The notes: generated by a model not told the origin, from the letters alone. A DNA stretch of 64,000 nt from Bradyrhizobium sp. JYMT SZCCT0180 (GCF_018130165.1 NZ_JAFCLZ010000005.1:1-64000); one strand, 5' to 3'. Positions 1-8,653 are shown, counted from the stretch's first letter. Numbers and translations: made by a program.

Positions 1-303
1 GGTCTGCAGCGCCTGATTGGCGACGGACTTGGCGGAGTCGACGAGCTTCTGCAGCGAGGTGATGCCGGTGTTGGCGGACTGCAGGACCTGCACGCCGTTG
101 CCGATGCTGTCGAGGAGATTGTTGATGTCGCCGGCGCGGCTATCGAGCGAGGCGGCGGTGAAGAAGTTGGTGGGATTGTCGAGCGCCGAGTTGACCTTCT
201 TACCGGTCGAGAGGCGGGACTGCGTGGTCGCGAGAAGATCAGCAGTCGACTGCAGCGAGAGAAGGTTCTGGCGAACCGACGAGGAGAGAACAATACCTGA
301 CAT
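1..303 (-). CDS. fliC: Flagellin, N-terminal part (runs off the window edge)
   Basis: The 101 visible residues begin MSGIVLSSSVRQNLLSLQ and contain the flagellin D0/D1 signature: a run of polar heptads (STADLLATTQSRLSTGKKV), then NSALDNPTNFFTAASL and a second helix ending at QALQT. This is the conserved N-terminal coiled-coil that builds the inner tube of the filament; the protein is exported by the flagellar type III system. The gene reads leftward out of the window, so the variable centre and C terminus are not seen. The start at 303 has an AGAAGGAT ribosome site about 8 bases upstream. The sequence style (SSSVRQNLLSLQ) is that of the thick, polar flagellum of Bradyrhizobium. Neighbouring receiver proteins may or may not be related to motility. 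Confidence 0.9.
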   Translation of the reverse strand, partial: MSGIVLSSSVRQNLLSLQSTADLLATTQSRLSTGKKVNSALDNPTNFFTAASLDSRAGDINNLLDSIGNGVQVLQSANTGITSLQKLVDSAKSVANQALQT

Positions 304-658
304 GACTCATATCCTTCTGGATGCACACTATTGACGCAACGCCGCAACTTTCATTCGGCGTCCGTGCCACACTGGTCTCGCAGCGCTACCCACTGGTTAA
401 CTTGCATGTCCGTACGACTACGCGACGGCGGAAAAAGTCCCGGCTTCATCATTTATGGTAAACAGATTCTTACCGACGCGGACGGCCGCAGTGTCGCGAC
501 GATCGCGTGCGGCTCGCTTCCGCGAGCGGATGTTGATCCGTGTTTTGCAAGGATTGCGGTCAGGCCGCCGGCCAGCGCCAAGACGCGCCAATCGAACCGG
601 CACTACGGCAAAGATATAATGTCGGACCGCGTCCCGAAGGCGGCGATAGCCTGGATCG
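304..658. other. Intergenic region upstream of flagellin
   Basis: About 355 bases between the flagellin start and the end of the first receiver gene. It must hold the flagellin leader and promoter. Open frames here on both strands have no recognisable family and unlike composition, so I call no gene. No clear promoter motif was identified by eye. Confidence 0.5.
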
Positions 659-1075
659 CTATCTTGACTCGGCAGCGCCCGCATAGCGCGACCGCGCTTC
701 GGCAAGGCATTCATTAATCACCGTCACCAGCGCCGCCGGCGTAAACGGCTTGCGCAGGCAGCACGCCGCGCCGAGTTCGAGCGCCATTCGCAGAAAGTCC
801 GGCGCCGGCGCGTCGAGATTGGCAAACGCGTATCCCGACATCGCGACCAGCGGAATCGCCGGCGCGCGCTCGTGGAATATCCGGATCGATTCGAAGCCGC
901 GCATATGCGGCATGAAGATATCGACGATCATCAGGTCGAAGCTGGAATCTTCGAGCGCGCGAAGCCCGGCTTCGCCGCCATCGGCAATCGTCACTTCGAA
1001 GCCGTGACGCTCCAGATAGATCTCAATGGCCATGCAAACCATTGGATCGTCATCGACAACGAGTACCCGTGTCAT
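659..1075 (-). CDS. Stand-alone response regulator receiver protein (copy 1)
   Basis: 138 residues forming a single CheY-like receiver domain with no output domain. Visible landmarks are the acidic cluster D8-D10 (VVDDDP), the phospho-acceptor D52 (LMIVDIFMP), S80 in the usual Thr/Ser position (VAMSGYAF) and K109 (RKPF). The start is chosen at MTRVLVV because the open frame upstream is not conserved in character. It lies 112 bases downstream of a close paralogue on the same strand, sharing the stretch MRGFESIRIFH. As a lone receiver it probably acts by protein contact in a phosphorelay; its partner kinase is not in the window. An inserted, residue-rich loop after SGYAF (NLDAPAPDF) distinguishes the pair from canonical CheY. 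Confidence 0.85.
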   Translation of the reverse strand: MTRVLVVDDDPMVCMAIEIYLERHGFEVTIADGGEAGLRALEDSSFDLMIVDIFMPHMRGFESIRIFHERAPAIPLVAMSGYAFANLDAPAPDFLRMALELGAACCLRKPFTPAALVTVINECLAEARSRYAGAAESR

Positions 1076-1187
1076 TCCAGCCTCCTGAAGCAAGATATCT
1101 GTCTTCAATCGCTCCTCAGTCGCAATACGTGCGGAACCGCCACCCTTTTTCTGGTTCGACGCGAAGTTGTTACGTCTTGCTGGCAGC

Positions 1188-1682
1188 TCAGCCCGTAGCG
1201 ATCCTCTCTTTCGAGATATCTGACGATGCCATTCCGCCCTGCTGTTCCGACGGCGCGGTTGTGACGGCGGCAAGGGTGGCGGCGTATCTTCGGTGCGGCT
1301 CGGCTTCCGACAAACATTCGTCGATCACGCTGAGCAACGTCGCCGGCCGGAACGGTTTGTGCAGGCACATGGTTGCACCGAGGCTGAGCGCCATTTTTAG
1401 GCAAGCAACATTGTCCGTTTCCGGCCCGGAGAACGCATAACCGGAACTTGCGATCAGCGGTACTGTCGGGGCGCGCGCGTGAAATATCCTGATCGACTCA
1501 AAACCGCGCATGTTCGGCATGAAAATATCGACGATCATCAGGTCGAACGTTGCGTCATCGAGCGTCGCGAGGCCGTTGGGCCCGCCGTCCGCGATCGCGA
1601 CCCTGAAACCGCACTGCTTGAGCCAGACGCGCATCGCAAGGCGGGTATGAAGGTCGTCATCGACAACCAGGATACGACGCAT
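1188..1682 (-). CDS. Stand-alone response regulator receiver protein (copy 2)
   Basis: 164 residues: a receiver domain followed by a short tail rich in Ala, Thr and Ser with no recognisable output domain. Landmarks are D8-D10, phospho-acceptor D52 in LMIVDIFMPN, S80 in IASSGYAF and K109 in LHKPF. It is a tandem paralogue of the next gene downstream, and the two share the full-length architecture and the FESIRIFH helix 3 segment. The start MRRILVVDDD at 1682 is preceded by GGAGG. The distinct C-terminal tail (about 45 residues after the domain) is the main difference from copy 1. Confidence 0.85.
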   Translation of the reverse strand: MRRILVVDDDLHTRLAMRVWLKQCGFRVAIADGGPNGLATLDDATFDLMIVDIFMPNMRGFESIRIFHARAPTVPLIASSGYAFSGPETDNVACLKMALSLGATMCLHKPFRPATLLSVIDECLSEAEPHRRYAATLAAVTTAPSEQQGGMASSDISKERIATG

Positions 1683-2461
1683 CACGGCCTCCTCCGCCGT
1701 TATCGGACGTGCTGCAAGAGACACATAACGACAAGCCCCCCACAGGACCACGTCTGGGTCAGGCAGCCCAACTGCACATCAATGCATTCCCGAGCGGTTT
1801 TGCCTTGCGAATCAGCGCACTATTCGCAATTCCGTCGCAAATCGGCGGGCCTGTCTGCCCTCCACAGTGTATAGGGCGGGTTCCACAACCCTTGAGCAAG
1901 CTCGCGGCCGGTATCCACCACGCCGCCGCATTGCTGATGCGAGACCGCTCAAGCCCCGCCTTCGGCCAGAATTGAGAGTGCGGACGCAGCCCTCCTAATC
2001 GCCTGTTACAGGCTCTGCCCGCAGCGCAGTTCCGGTCCCGGGCTGTAACTTGAGATCGTCGAACCGGTCGGGGGTCCTGAGCAAGACCGGCAACGCCTCG
2101 GCCGCAGGGTCTACCTGCCCCACAGCGGGTCGTTTCGACGGTGGACAGCCTAGTCCGAAGGTCAGACGTTGGAGGTCGCAACGGTGGGCGCCGCGACTGC
2201 CTTTGTCGGCGTCCATGGCCTTCGATGCCGGGCAGCACCGACCGACGCCACGGCCTCCATTCTCGGGGCGGAGCGCCTTCGGACGGCCACCAAGCGGAGT
2301 GGCGCCAACGGATCCAGGGCAGCGGCGGAGTGCGGCTATTTGCCGATATTTCCCGACGGCGATTCATGGCAAGATGAACGGGCATTTTTGATGGCGCATA
2401 TTGTATATTTTTGGTCCCTGGCACCCTGAGACCGGCTTTGACCGTAAGGCAGGAGACTGCT
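1683..2461. other. Long intergenic region without supported gene
   Basis: Roughly 780 bases between divergently oriented genes. Several overlapping open frames exist on both strands, but none shows a recognisable family, a good ribosome site and sensible composition together. A leftward 73-residue frame at 1995-2216 looks somewhat protein-like, but I cannot support it. The right end must contain the promoter of the Crp/Fnr gene; an AT-rich patch near 2390-2412 is the best place for it. Confidence 0.45.
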
Positions 2462-3187
2462 TTGGATTCAGCCCCTCGTTCCCCGAATGGATTTTTGTCC
2501 TCGCTGACTGCGGACGATTTTGAACTGATCCGCCCGCATTTGCGCTCTGCCGACCTCACCCAGGATCTGGTGCTGGTGGAAGTCGACGAGACGCTCAAGC
2601 GCGCCTACCTGCCGCACCGAGGCGTGATCTCGCTGGTGGTCAAGCTCGCGCGAGGCGAGCACGTTCAGATCGCGATGGTCGGCCGCGACAGCATCTTCGG
2701 CGCATTCTCCGCCCTCGGCGATCCAACCGCGCTGAACAGCGCGCTGGTGCTGGTCCCCGGCGTGGCCTCGACGATCGACCTCGATCAGCTTCGGGCGGCT
2801 GCCGACCAAAGCGCGACGCTCCGCACGTTGCTGGCCCGGCATGGATTGGCGGTCTACGCGCAAATCCAGCAGACTGCGGGCTGCAACGCCTCGCACACGG
2901 TAGAGTCCCGGCTGGCGCGCTGCCTGTTGCATACCCGCGACCTGTCCGGCAGCGACAAGCTCGTGCTGACCCAGGAAGCGATGGCACAGATGATCGGCGC
3001 GCGCCGCAACAGCGTATCGCTGGTGGCCAACACGCTGCAGCAGGCGAATTTCATCCATTACAGCCGCGGACATATCGAGATCACCAATCTGGACGGCCTG
3101 ATCAGGACCTCCTGCGAGTGCTACGCGACGGTCAAGAGCCAGTACGACCGCCTGCTGCATCCGCGCATCCATTGCGCGGCAGCGTGA
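2462..3187 (+). CDS. Crp/Fnr family transcriptional regulator
   Basis: About 241 residues. The N-terminal part is a cyclic-nucleotide-binding-type beta roll (LPHRGVISLVVKLARGEHVQIAMVG), with the family segment QTAGCNASHTVESRLARCLL leading into a C-terminal winged helix (LVLTQEAMAQMIGARRNSVSLV as recognition helix). The arrangement matches regulators annotated as Crp/Fnr that are abundant in Bradyrhizobium. No Cys cluster for a 4Fe-4S centre is visible, so oxygen sensing of the Fnr type is unlikely. I prefer the TTG start at 2462 because AGGAG lies 6 bases upstream; an in-frame start at 2411 has no such site. Target genes are unknown. Confidence 0.85.
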   Translation: MDSAPRSPNGFLSSLTADDFELIRPHLRSADLTQDLVLVEVDETLKRAYLPHRGVISLVVKLARGEHVQIAMVGRDSIFGAFSALGDPTALNSALVLVPGVASTIDLDQLRAAADQSATLRTLLARHGLAVYAQIQQTAGCNASHTVESRLARCLLHTRDLSGSDKLVLTQEAMAQMIGARRNSVSLVANTLQQANFIHYSRGHIEITNLDGLIRTSCECYATVKSQYDRLLHPRIHCAAA

Positions 3188-3481
3188 CCCTTGGCCGCCG
3201 TCCATGGGGGGCGGGTGCCCGAACCCATTGATAGGCGCCGGGCCGGCGATGCGCGTGAAGATTGCGCCCTGCGATCCGGCCAGCGGGAACTCACCGTATA
3301 ATTACGGCCGGCCTGGCCTTTGCCCGGGATTTATTCGGCCGGGAATTAACGCGCTGTTCAATGACCCCTGATACTTGTCACGGTGCTGACGGGCAGGTTC
3401 GGGAAAGAGCATCGAGACGATTTCGAATGCCACGCGAGTTCACCCGTGTTCGGCGGTTTGCTAGCTGCGCGGAGTAAAGAC
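3188..3481. other. Intergenic region before CheY-like gene
   Basis: 294 bases with no gene I can support. It is expected to carry the promoter of the downstream receiver gene; no clear hairpin or operator was recognised. Confidence 0.4.
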
Positions 3482-3874
3482 ATGGCTTTTGATTTGTCGA
3501 TGCCGATCCTGGTGGTCGATGACTACAGCACCATGATCCGCATCATCCGCAACCTCCTCAAGCAGCTCGGATTCGAGAACGTCGACGATGCCAGCGACGG
3601 CTCGGCGGCGCTCGCCAAGATGCAGGGCAAGCGATACGGTCTCGTGATCTCCGACTGGAACATGGAGCCGATGACGGGCTACGACCTGCTGAAAGAAGTC
3701 CGCGCGAGCCCGGAATTCTCAAACACGCCCTTCATCATGATAACAGCGGAATCGAAGACGGAGAACGTCATCGCCGCGAAGAAGGCCGGCGTCAGCAACT
3801 ACATCGTCAAGCCGTTCAACGCGGCGACGCTGAAGACCAAGATGGAAGCCGTATTCCCCAGCGCGGCTGAATAG
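3482..3874 (+). CDS. CheY-like chemotaxis response regulator
   Basis: 130 residues, a single receiver domain. The key residues are all present: D13 and D14 (VVDDYSTM), phospho-acceptor D58 (VISDWNMEPMTG), T88 (MITAES) and K110 (YIVKPF). The motif DWNMEPMTG and the LKQLGF segment are those of true CheY rather than of general receivers, so interaction with the flagellar switch or a chemotaxis complex is likely. It stands alone, not in a che operon, which is common for extra CheY copies in alphaproteobacteria, where they can act as phosphate sinks. The start MAFDLSMP is chosen over an upstream in-frame start because the extra residues resemble nothing known. A 14-bp self-complementary sequence at 3878-3891 follows the stop codon. 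Confidence 0.88.
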   Translation: MAFDLSMPILVVDDYSTMIRIIRNLLKQLGFENVDDASDGSAALAKMQGKRYGLVISDWNMEPMTGYDLLKEVRASPEFSNTPFIMITAESKTENVIAAKKAGVSNYIVKPFNAATLKTKMEAVFPSAAE

Positions 3875-4114
3875 CATCGCGCCCGGGCGCGCTGCGTCAG
3901 GCTGAAGGCCGCCATCCATCGCCGCCTCGGCCACTATCCTCACTGCCATCAGACGCGAAGCGGATCGGCGAACGCGGAGGCGGCATCCGACCTGTCTTGC
4001 GGTGTCCGGACGGGACCGCGCCGCGCACGTGGCTTGCCGTACTACTACGGTTTACGATTTTCACAGACGGATAACGTTGAATCGCGATAGTCGCGTGGAC
4101 CAAGGAGCCCCCTC

Positions 4115-4360
4115 ATGTTCACGTTCGAAACGAGCGATCAGAAAGAAGTGCGGCGTTTTCGTATCGCCCAGTTCAACGGCAGAACCGCAACCTTCCGCTC
4201 GGCCGGCTCGGCCGTCACCGGCCACGTTCGATCGATCGTGGAAAACAAGTCGAGCGTTCCGGCGGCCTGGGTGATCACCATCATCCCGGAAGAGCCAAAA
4301 CCGGTCGTTGCGACCCGGCCCGCGCCCCGCATGCGCTCGTTCGCGGAAGACTTCTGCTGA
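4115..4360 (+). CDS. Small hypothetical protein
   Basis: 81 residues, not recognised as any named family. A ribosome site AAGGAG precedes the ATG. The N-terminal half reads like a compact beta-strand protein (RFRIAQFNGRTATF, then VTGHVRSIVENKSS and AAWVITIIPEE), followed by a basic Pro-rich tail. The composition, the good ribosome site and the isolated position make it a plausible real gene of a small conserved rhizobial type, but no function can be proposed. Confidence 0.6.
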   Translation: MFTFETSDQKEVRRFRIAQFNGRTATFRSAGSAVTGHVRSIVENKSSVPAAWVITIIPEEPKPVVATRPAPRMRSFAEDFC

Positions 4361-4535
4361 GCGGCAACCTGGCGCGAACTTCTCGGAAAACCGGCTCCCA
4401 TTGTTCCGGATCACCTTCTGGTCCGGCCTCGTCGGCCCTGTCGCGATTACAATCGGCCTTCGTGAACCTGCAGCATTGCAGCGCTTTCACTGCAGGCGCA
4501 GTGCGCTTCGCCTTCATTCCGAGCAAATGAAATAA

Positions 4536-5156
4536 TCAGGCTGGCTGCAACAACGCCTTGCGGACGAGATCCGCGGTGTTGCGGGCGCCGAGCTTGCGCA
4601 TGGCTTCGGCGCGATGGCTCTCGAACGTCCTCGGGCTGATGTTCATCCGCAAGGCGCCCTGCTTGTTGGAGCAACCTTCACTGATCAGGCTCAGCACCTC
4701 GCGCTCGCGCTTCGTCAGCGGCTTCTGGCCGGACTCCGAGGCGAACACCAGCCCCGGTGTGCGACCGCCATCCTTGGTGCGGCTGGCCTGGCTCTCCCGC
4801 CCCTGCTTGCGATCGGATTCGGAAGCAAAGGAGGGATGCTTGTCCGACATCTGCTTCACCACGACACAGACGCGTTCGAGCTGTTGAACCGCGTTGTCCA
4901 CGACCTGTTGCAGGTATACGCGATTGCCGGGCGCCTCGGAGAACTGGTGGCTGTGCTGCTTGATCTCGTTCATGTAGAGCAGCAGCGCCGTCAGCGGTCC
5001 GTTCAACTGGCGAGCGATCGAAGCTTCCGCTTCTTCCGTTGCGCGAGCGCGCGCGACGGATAATTGGACGATTTCAAGATTGCTCTCGAGAGGCGTGACG
5101 GTTTCCATCCACTGCGGAAAGTGCGAATCACCGGCTCGATGGTCTTGCTGCGACAT
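4536..5156 (-). CDS. LuxR/FixJ-type HTH protein with degenerate kinase-like N terminus
   Basis: 206 residues. The C-terminal third (about 147-200) is a clear LuxR/FixJ helix-turn-helix: LTKREREVLSLISEG, ISPRTFESHRAEAMRKL and LVRKAL. The N-terminal part is not a receiver domain. Instead residues 45-105 resemble the dimerisation/H-box helices of FixL-type histidine kinases: ARQLNGPLTALLLYMNEI aligns with the family pattern AHELNQPLxAIxNYM, and the second helix has QQVVDNAVQQLERV. The phospho-acceptor His is replaced by R49, so it cannot autophosphorylate there. It may dimerise through this helix pair, or sense a kinase. It is alone on its strand; an inverted repeat at 5188-5205 lies just upstream. 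Confidence 0.8.
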   Translation of the reverse strand: MSQQDHRAGDSHFPQWMETVTPLESNLEIVQLSVARARATEEAEASIARQLNGPLTALLLYMNEIKQHSHQFSEAPGNRVYLQQVVDNAVQQLERVCVVVKQMSDKHPSFASESDRKQGRESQASRTKDGGRTPGLVFASESGQKPLTKREREVLSLISEGCSNKQGALRMNISPRTFESHRAEAMRKLGARNTADLVRKALLQPA

Positions 5157-5466
5157 ATAACTAATTTATCGATTCCATCGCCGCCGGTGGTTAATTTTTT
5201 AACCAGTAAGAATACGGGGAACCGGCAAAGTGGACCGAAACTGAACCAACGCGACGGGTTTTCGCCTTCAATTGAGGGAGTACGATGCCATCAGATCAGG
5301 ACTCCGTAGTTTTACGGCCCGTAGAAATGCGTTGGCCCCGCGCCTGATCCCTCATAATGGGTATTTGTTTCTCTAATGTACCCCTTTTGATTCGTTATGG
5401 TTCCATCCGTCGGACTGTTTAAACCGGGCAGCCACGCGGCACGCAACAAGCCGCGTATGATGGACC
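5157..5466. other. AT-rich intergenic region with two small inverted repeats
   Basis: 310 bases without a supported gene. It holds TGGTTAA-TTTT-TTAACCA at 5188-5205 close to the start of the leftward LuxR-type gene, and CCGTA-GTTT-TACGG at 5304-5317. Either could be an operator or a weak hairpin. Confidence 0.5.
5188..5205. promoter_or_regulatory. Perfect inverted repeat upstream of LuxR-type gene
   Basis: TGGTTAA and TTAACCA separated by four T residues, 32 bases upstream of the start at 5156. The position suits an operator or promoter element of that gene. No protein is known to bind it; the call rests on symmetry and position. Confidence 0.3.
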
Positions 5467-5778
5467 TCAGCGGCAATTCGCAGGCGCGGCTTCGATGAAG
5501 TACTCGTCGCTGTTTCCGTTAAGCGACGGATCAGACGTAACCTCGACGCGGTTCAGCTGCGCGGGAGCCTCAGGAACTTTTCGAGGAAGCGTCCCGAGGC
5601 AACGAGCCTGAACCACCAGTATGCCATCCGCCGCGTTGTCATGCGCCGTCGTTAACGCCGGTGCCGGCACCTGCGTGTGAATTGCTTCACAAAGAGCCGT
5701 AGAAACACTGTGATCGCAGGCGACCACGGCTTCACCGATTTGCGAGGTGCAGGCCGCGCGATGACCGACGCGCGACAT
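5467..5778 (-). CDS. Possible small hypothetical protein
   Basis: 103 residues from the ATG at 5778, or 104 from a TTG just upstream. Nothing is recognised. The second half (GILVVQARCLGTLP, LNRVEVTSDPSLNG, DEYFIEAAPANCR) reads like a real soluble or exported domain with several Cys residues (in AACTS, VACD, ALCEA, ARCLG and the final NCR). No strong ribosome site was seen. It might be the remnant of a longer exported protein. Kept at low confidence. Confidence 0.35.
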   Translation of the reverse strand: MSRVGHRAACTSQIGEAVVACDHSVSTALCEAIHTQVPAPALTTAHDNAADGILVVQARCLGTLPRKVPEAPAQLNRVEVTSDPSLNGNSDEYFIEAAPANCR

Positions 5779-5900
5779 CAATCATAACGAAATCAGGAAA
5801 AGGCGGACGGCGATGTCGACATCGCCGCGCACGACAACGCGATGCGGGCGCGCGCTATCAGTCCAAACAAGCAGCCGTCCAAATGAAGAATGGTGGCGGA

Positions 5901-6107
5901 TCAGCCGAGCCGGCTGATCTGCTCCTCGGTCACGACGCGCTCGACGTTCTCGGTCTTGCTCTTGATGCGGTAGCGCGGGCGGCCGTCGGCCTCGATCGGC
6001 AGGCAGGTGACGATGGTGTAGATGCTGCGTTCCTTGACGGTGGCGCGGCCCTGCGGCCCCTGCAGCTGGTGGTGCACGTCGTCATTGATTGCGTAATTGT
6101 GGGCCAT
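5901..6107 (-). CDS. Small conserved hypothetical protein
   Basis: 68 residues beginning MAHNYAINDDVHHQLQ. It is polar, with no membrane segment, and contains a likely beta hairpin (IYTIVTCLPIEADGRPRYRIKS) ending ENVERVVTEEQISRLG. The start is placed at MAHNY, since the longer frame upstream adds a basic, unlike segment. Composition looks coding and I recall similar short proteins in Bradyrhizobium genomes, but I cannot name a function. It lies 115 bases downstream of the GH3 gene on the same strand. Confidence 0.6.
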   Translation of the reverse strand: MAHNYAINDDVHHQLQGPQGRATVKERSIYTIVTCLPIEADGRPRYRIKSKTENVERVVTEEQISRLG

Positions 6108-6209
6108 CGCCTGTCTTCCCGTTGGAAAAAAGGCTTGTAGTCTCAACGGCCTCGCAAGGCAACCCGCCATTGGCAGGGAACCGGCGCGCCGGTACGCATA
6201 GCAGCCTCC

Positions 6210-6219
6210 GGGGGGGGGG
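6210..6219. repeat. Homopolymeric run of ten G
   Basis: Ten consecutive G bases just beyond the stop codon of the GH3 gene, next to a 12-bp palindrome CCGGCGCGCCGG at 6181-6192. Such runs vary in length by slippage, but this one is outside any coding sequence. Confidence 0.7.
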
Positions 6220-6222
6220 CCG

Positions 6223-7227
6223 TCAGGCCGCCAAAAGCGCCTTTCGCCGCCCTACCCGGGCGATCGATTCCTTAACGGCGGAACCCGTCAGGGTCCCATT
6301 ATCAAGGGATTGCTCGACGGATTGGGCGATGGCGGCCATTTCCCGCTCCTGATCGAACAGATTGTTGCCGATGCAGAGCATGTCGATACCGGCCCTCAGC
6401 GATTGAAGGCCGGCTTGCCTAGTGCCCAAGGCCTTCTGCAGACCCTGCATCTGCATGTCGTCGGTGATCAGGAGCGTATCGGGAAGCCGCCGGCGCAACC
6501 GGCCAAGGCCGGCGGCAGACAGGGTCATCGGATTGTCGCGGTCCCATTGCCGCACGATGGCGTGGCTGACCAGCACGGCATCGCCGAACATTTTTGGCGC
6601 CAGCGAATAGAACAGCTCTTCCTGCTCGGGGCGCAGACTGTCGGAAATGTCCATGAACTCCTGATGCGAGTCCACCACCGCGCCGCCGATGCCGGGGAAA
6701 TGCTTCAGGCAAAGCCCGATGCCCGTCTCGCGCGCGACCTCGCTCGCCAGTAGCGCATTGGCCTCCACCTCGCCGATATCGGCGGACCAGGACCGCTTGA
6801 TCTTGCCGATGTTCGGATTATCAGGGTTGTAATCGACGTCGATGACGGGCGCGAAGTCGTAGTGAATGCCGAGGCGGCGCATTTCGGCGAAACTGGCGGC
6901 AAGTACTTCCCGCTTCTCGCTCAAAGCGAGATGGTTGAATTCCTTCGGGCTCGGGAGCGGCTTGAACCCCTTGCTGTCCTTCAGCCGCCGCACCAGCCCG
7001 CCCTCCTGGTCGATGAACACCATCGGGCCTGACGGCAGCCGCGAAATCTCTTCACAGAGACGCTGCACCTGCTCCGGCGATTCGATGTTGTTGTCGTATT
7101 TGCGCGTCTGGCAGGAATAGTCGAACAGGATCACGCCGCCCAGGCCGTAGCGGCCTGCGAACTCCCGCAGCCATGCCGGGATGGTTTTGCCGAAGAAGCC
7201 GAGAATGAAGAGTTCGCCGACGGGCAT
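6223..7227 (-). CDS. Glycoside hydrolase family 3, NagZ-like beta-hexosaminidase
   Basis: 334 residues, a single GH3 TIM-barrel domain, the size of NagZ enzymes that release GlcNAc from peptidoglycan fragments. Substrate-side motifs are VFIDQEGGLVRRL near 70-82, KHFPGIGG at 175-182, the DSH dyad at 186-188 and LITDDMQM at 253-260, whose first Asp (D256) matches the catalytic nucleophile. KHFPG is followed by IGG instead of the usual HGD, so the mobile loop is altered. No signal peptide is visible, so a cytoplasmic recycling role is likely. The ATG at 7227 has AGGA about 8 bases upstream; an in-frame TTG lies 36 bases further out. It is not beside cell-division genes, so it may be a second NagZ-type enzyme. 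Confidence 0.85.
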   Translation of the reverse strand: MPVGELFILGFFGKTIPAWLREFAGRYGLGGVILFDYSCQTRKYDNNIESPEQVQRLCEEISRLPSGPMVFIDQEGGLVRRLKDSKGFKPLPSPKEFNHLALSEKREVLAASFAEMRRLGIHYDFAPVIDVDYNPDNPNIGKIKRSWSADIGEVEANALLASEVARETGIGLCLKHFPGIGGAVVDSHQEFMDISDSLRPEQEELFYSLAPKMFGDAVLVSHAIVRQWDRDNPMTLSAAGLGRLRRRLPDTLLITDDMQMQGLQKALGTRQAGLQSLRAGIDMLCIGNNLFDQEREMAAIAQSVEQSLDNGTLTGSAVKESIARVGRRKALLAA

Positions 7228-7445
7228 GCTGGCAGTCCTGATCACCGATCCCGCGCGCCGCAAAAAGTTTCAAGGGCCTACTGGCCTTGTGCTGTAATCC
7301 GTAGCATCCAGGGACACTTTCGGTCCAGCCTGCGATCTGGCACTTCCATCGTTGTTCACCACCGCTGTTCTTGGGCGCTAGGTGCAAGGGCATTCCCGCT
7401 CACAGTGACGGTGGCAAATCGACAGGGAGAGCCTAGATAGGCTGC

Positions 7446-8468
7446 ATGAAAAGCATTGGATTCCTTTCGTTCGGGCACTGGACGCCCTCTTCGCAATCGC
7501 AGACCCGCTCGGCGGCGGACACGCTGCTGCAATCCATCGATCTGGCCGTCGCGGCTGAGGAATTGGGCGCCGACGGCGCCTATTTTCGCGTTCATCACTT
7601 CGCCCGCCAACTCGCCTCGCCTTTCCCGTTGCTGGCGGCGGTCGGCGCGAAGACCAGCCGCATCGAGATCGGCACGGCGGTCATCGACATGCGCTATGAG
7701 AACCCGCTCTACATGGTCGAAGACGCCGGCGCGGCCGACCTCATCTCGGGCGGGCGCCTGCAACTTGGAATCAGCCGGGGATCGCCCGAGCAGGTCGTCG
7801 ATGGATGGCGGTATTTCGGCTATCAACCGGCCGAAGGCGAGACCGAAGCCGACATGGGCCGGCGCCATGCCGAGGTCTTTCTTGATGCGCTGCGCGGCCA
7901 TGGCTTCGCGAAGCCCAACCCACGTCCGATGTTTCCAAATCCGCCGGGGTTGCTGCGTCTTGAACCGCTCTCCGCCGGATTGCGGGATCGCATCTGGTGG
8001 GGCGCCGGCTCGAACGCCACGGCAATATGGGCAGCGAAGCTGGGCATGAACCTGCAGAGTTCGACGCTCAAGAACGACGAAACCGGCGAGGCTTTCCACA
8101 TCCAGCAGGCTGCCCAGATCAGGGCCTATCGCTCGGCGTGGAAGGAGGCTGGCCATGCGCGCGCGCCACGGGTGTCCGTCAGCCGCAGCATCATCGCCAT
8201 CATGGATGATCGTGATCGCGCCTACTTCGGCCGCGGTGGAGACGAGGATGACCAGATCGGCTTTATCTCTCCAGAGACCCAGGCGATCTTCGGCCGCAGC
8301 TATGCGGCCGAGCCTGATGTCCTGATTGAGCAGCTCAGGAAGGACGAAGCGATCAATGAGGCCGACACGTTACTGTTGACCGTCCCTAACCAGCTCGGCG
8401 TGGCCTACAATGCCCATGTCATTGAATCGATTCTGACGCACGTGGCGCCCGCGCTCGGGTGGCGCTAA
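7446..8468 (+). CDS. Luciferase-like (LLM class) flavin-dependent monooxygenase
   Basis: 340 residues with the bacterial luciferase-like TIM-barrel pattern: an N-terminal strand MKSIGFLSFGHW, AEELGADGAYFRVHHFA, then IEIGTAVIDMRYENPLYMVEDAGAAD and GRLQLGISRGSPE, where the flavin phosphate usually sits. Enzymes of this class use reduced FMN supplied by a separate reductase to oxidise small organics; the substrate is not evident. The gene is transcribed away from the GH3 gene with about 218 bases between them. It is monocistronic as far as can be seen. Confidence 0.85.
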   Translation: MKSIGFLSFGHWTPSSQSQTRSAADTLLQSIDLAVAAEELGADGAYFRVHHFARQLASPFPLLAAVGAKTSRIEIGTAVIDMRYENPLYMVEDAGAADLISGGRLQLGISRGSPEQVVDGWRYFGYQPAEGETEADMGRRHAEVFLDALRGHGFAKPNPRPMFPNPPGLLRLEPLSAGLRDRIWWGAGSNATAIWAAKLGMNLQSSTLKNDETGEAFHIQQAAQIRAYRSAWKEAGHARAPRVSVSRSIIAIMDDRDRAYFGRGGDEDDQIGFISPETQAIFGRSYAAEPDVLIEQLRKDEAINEADTLLLTVPNQLGVAYNAHVIESILTHVAPALGWR

Positions 8469-8640
8469 GGGCTCCTGCGATGTTGCCACGGCTGGCATCC
8501 GCTTCGCGCCGGGATCGAGCGACCGCCGGAAGAGGCGGTACCCCAAAAGAGGCAACCAGGTTCCATCCGCTCCGCGATATGTGATAGGCAAAAACCGCCG
8601 AGCGTTGTGTTACAATTCCATTTCCTGGCATATCCCCTCG

Positions 8641-8648
8641 AAAGGAGG
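8641..8648 (+). promoter_or_regulatory. Strong ribosome binding site fixing a TTG start
   Basis: AAAGGAGG, nearly full complement to the 16S tail, five bases before TTG at 8654. It decides the start of the Gre-like gene. Confidence 0.75.
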
Positions 8649-8653
8649 CCGAG

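Noticed and set aside
1995-2216. 73-residue leftward frame in the long gap
   Set aside because: It looks slightly protein-like but has no family, ribosome site or neighbour that supports it.
6210-6219. Phase-variable homopolymer switch
   Set aside because: The G run lies after a stop codon and upstream of no well-placed promoter, so no switching effect is evident.
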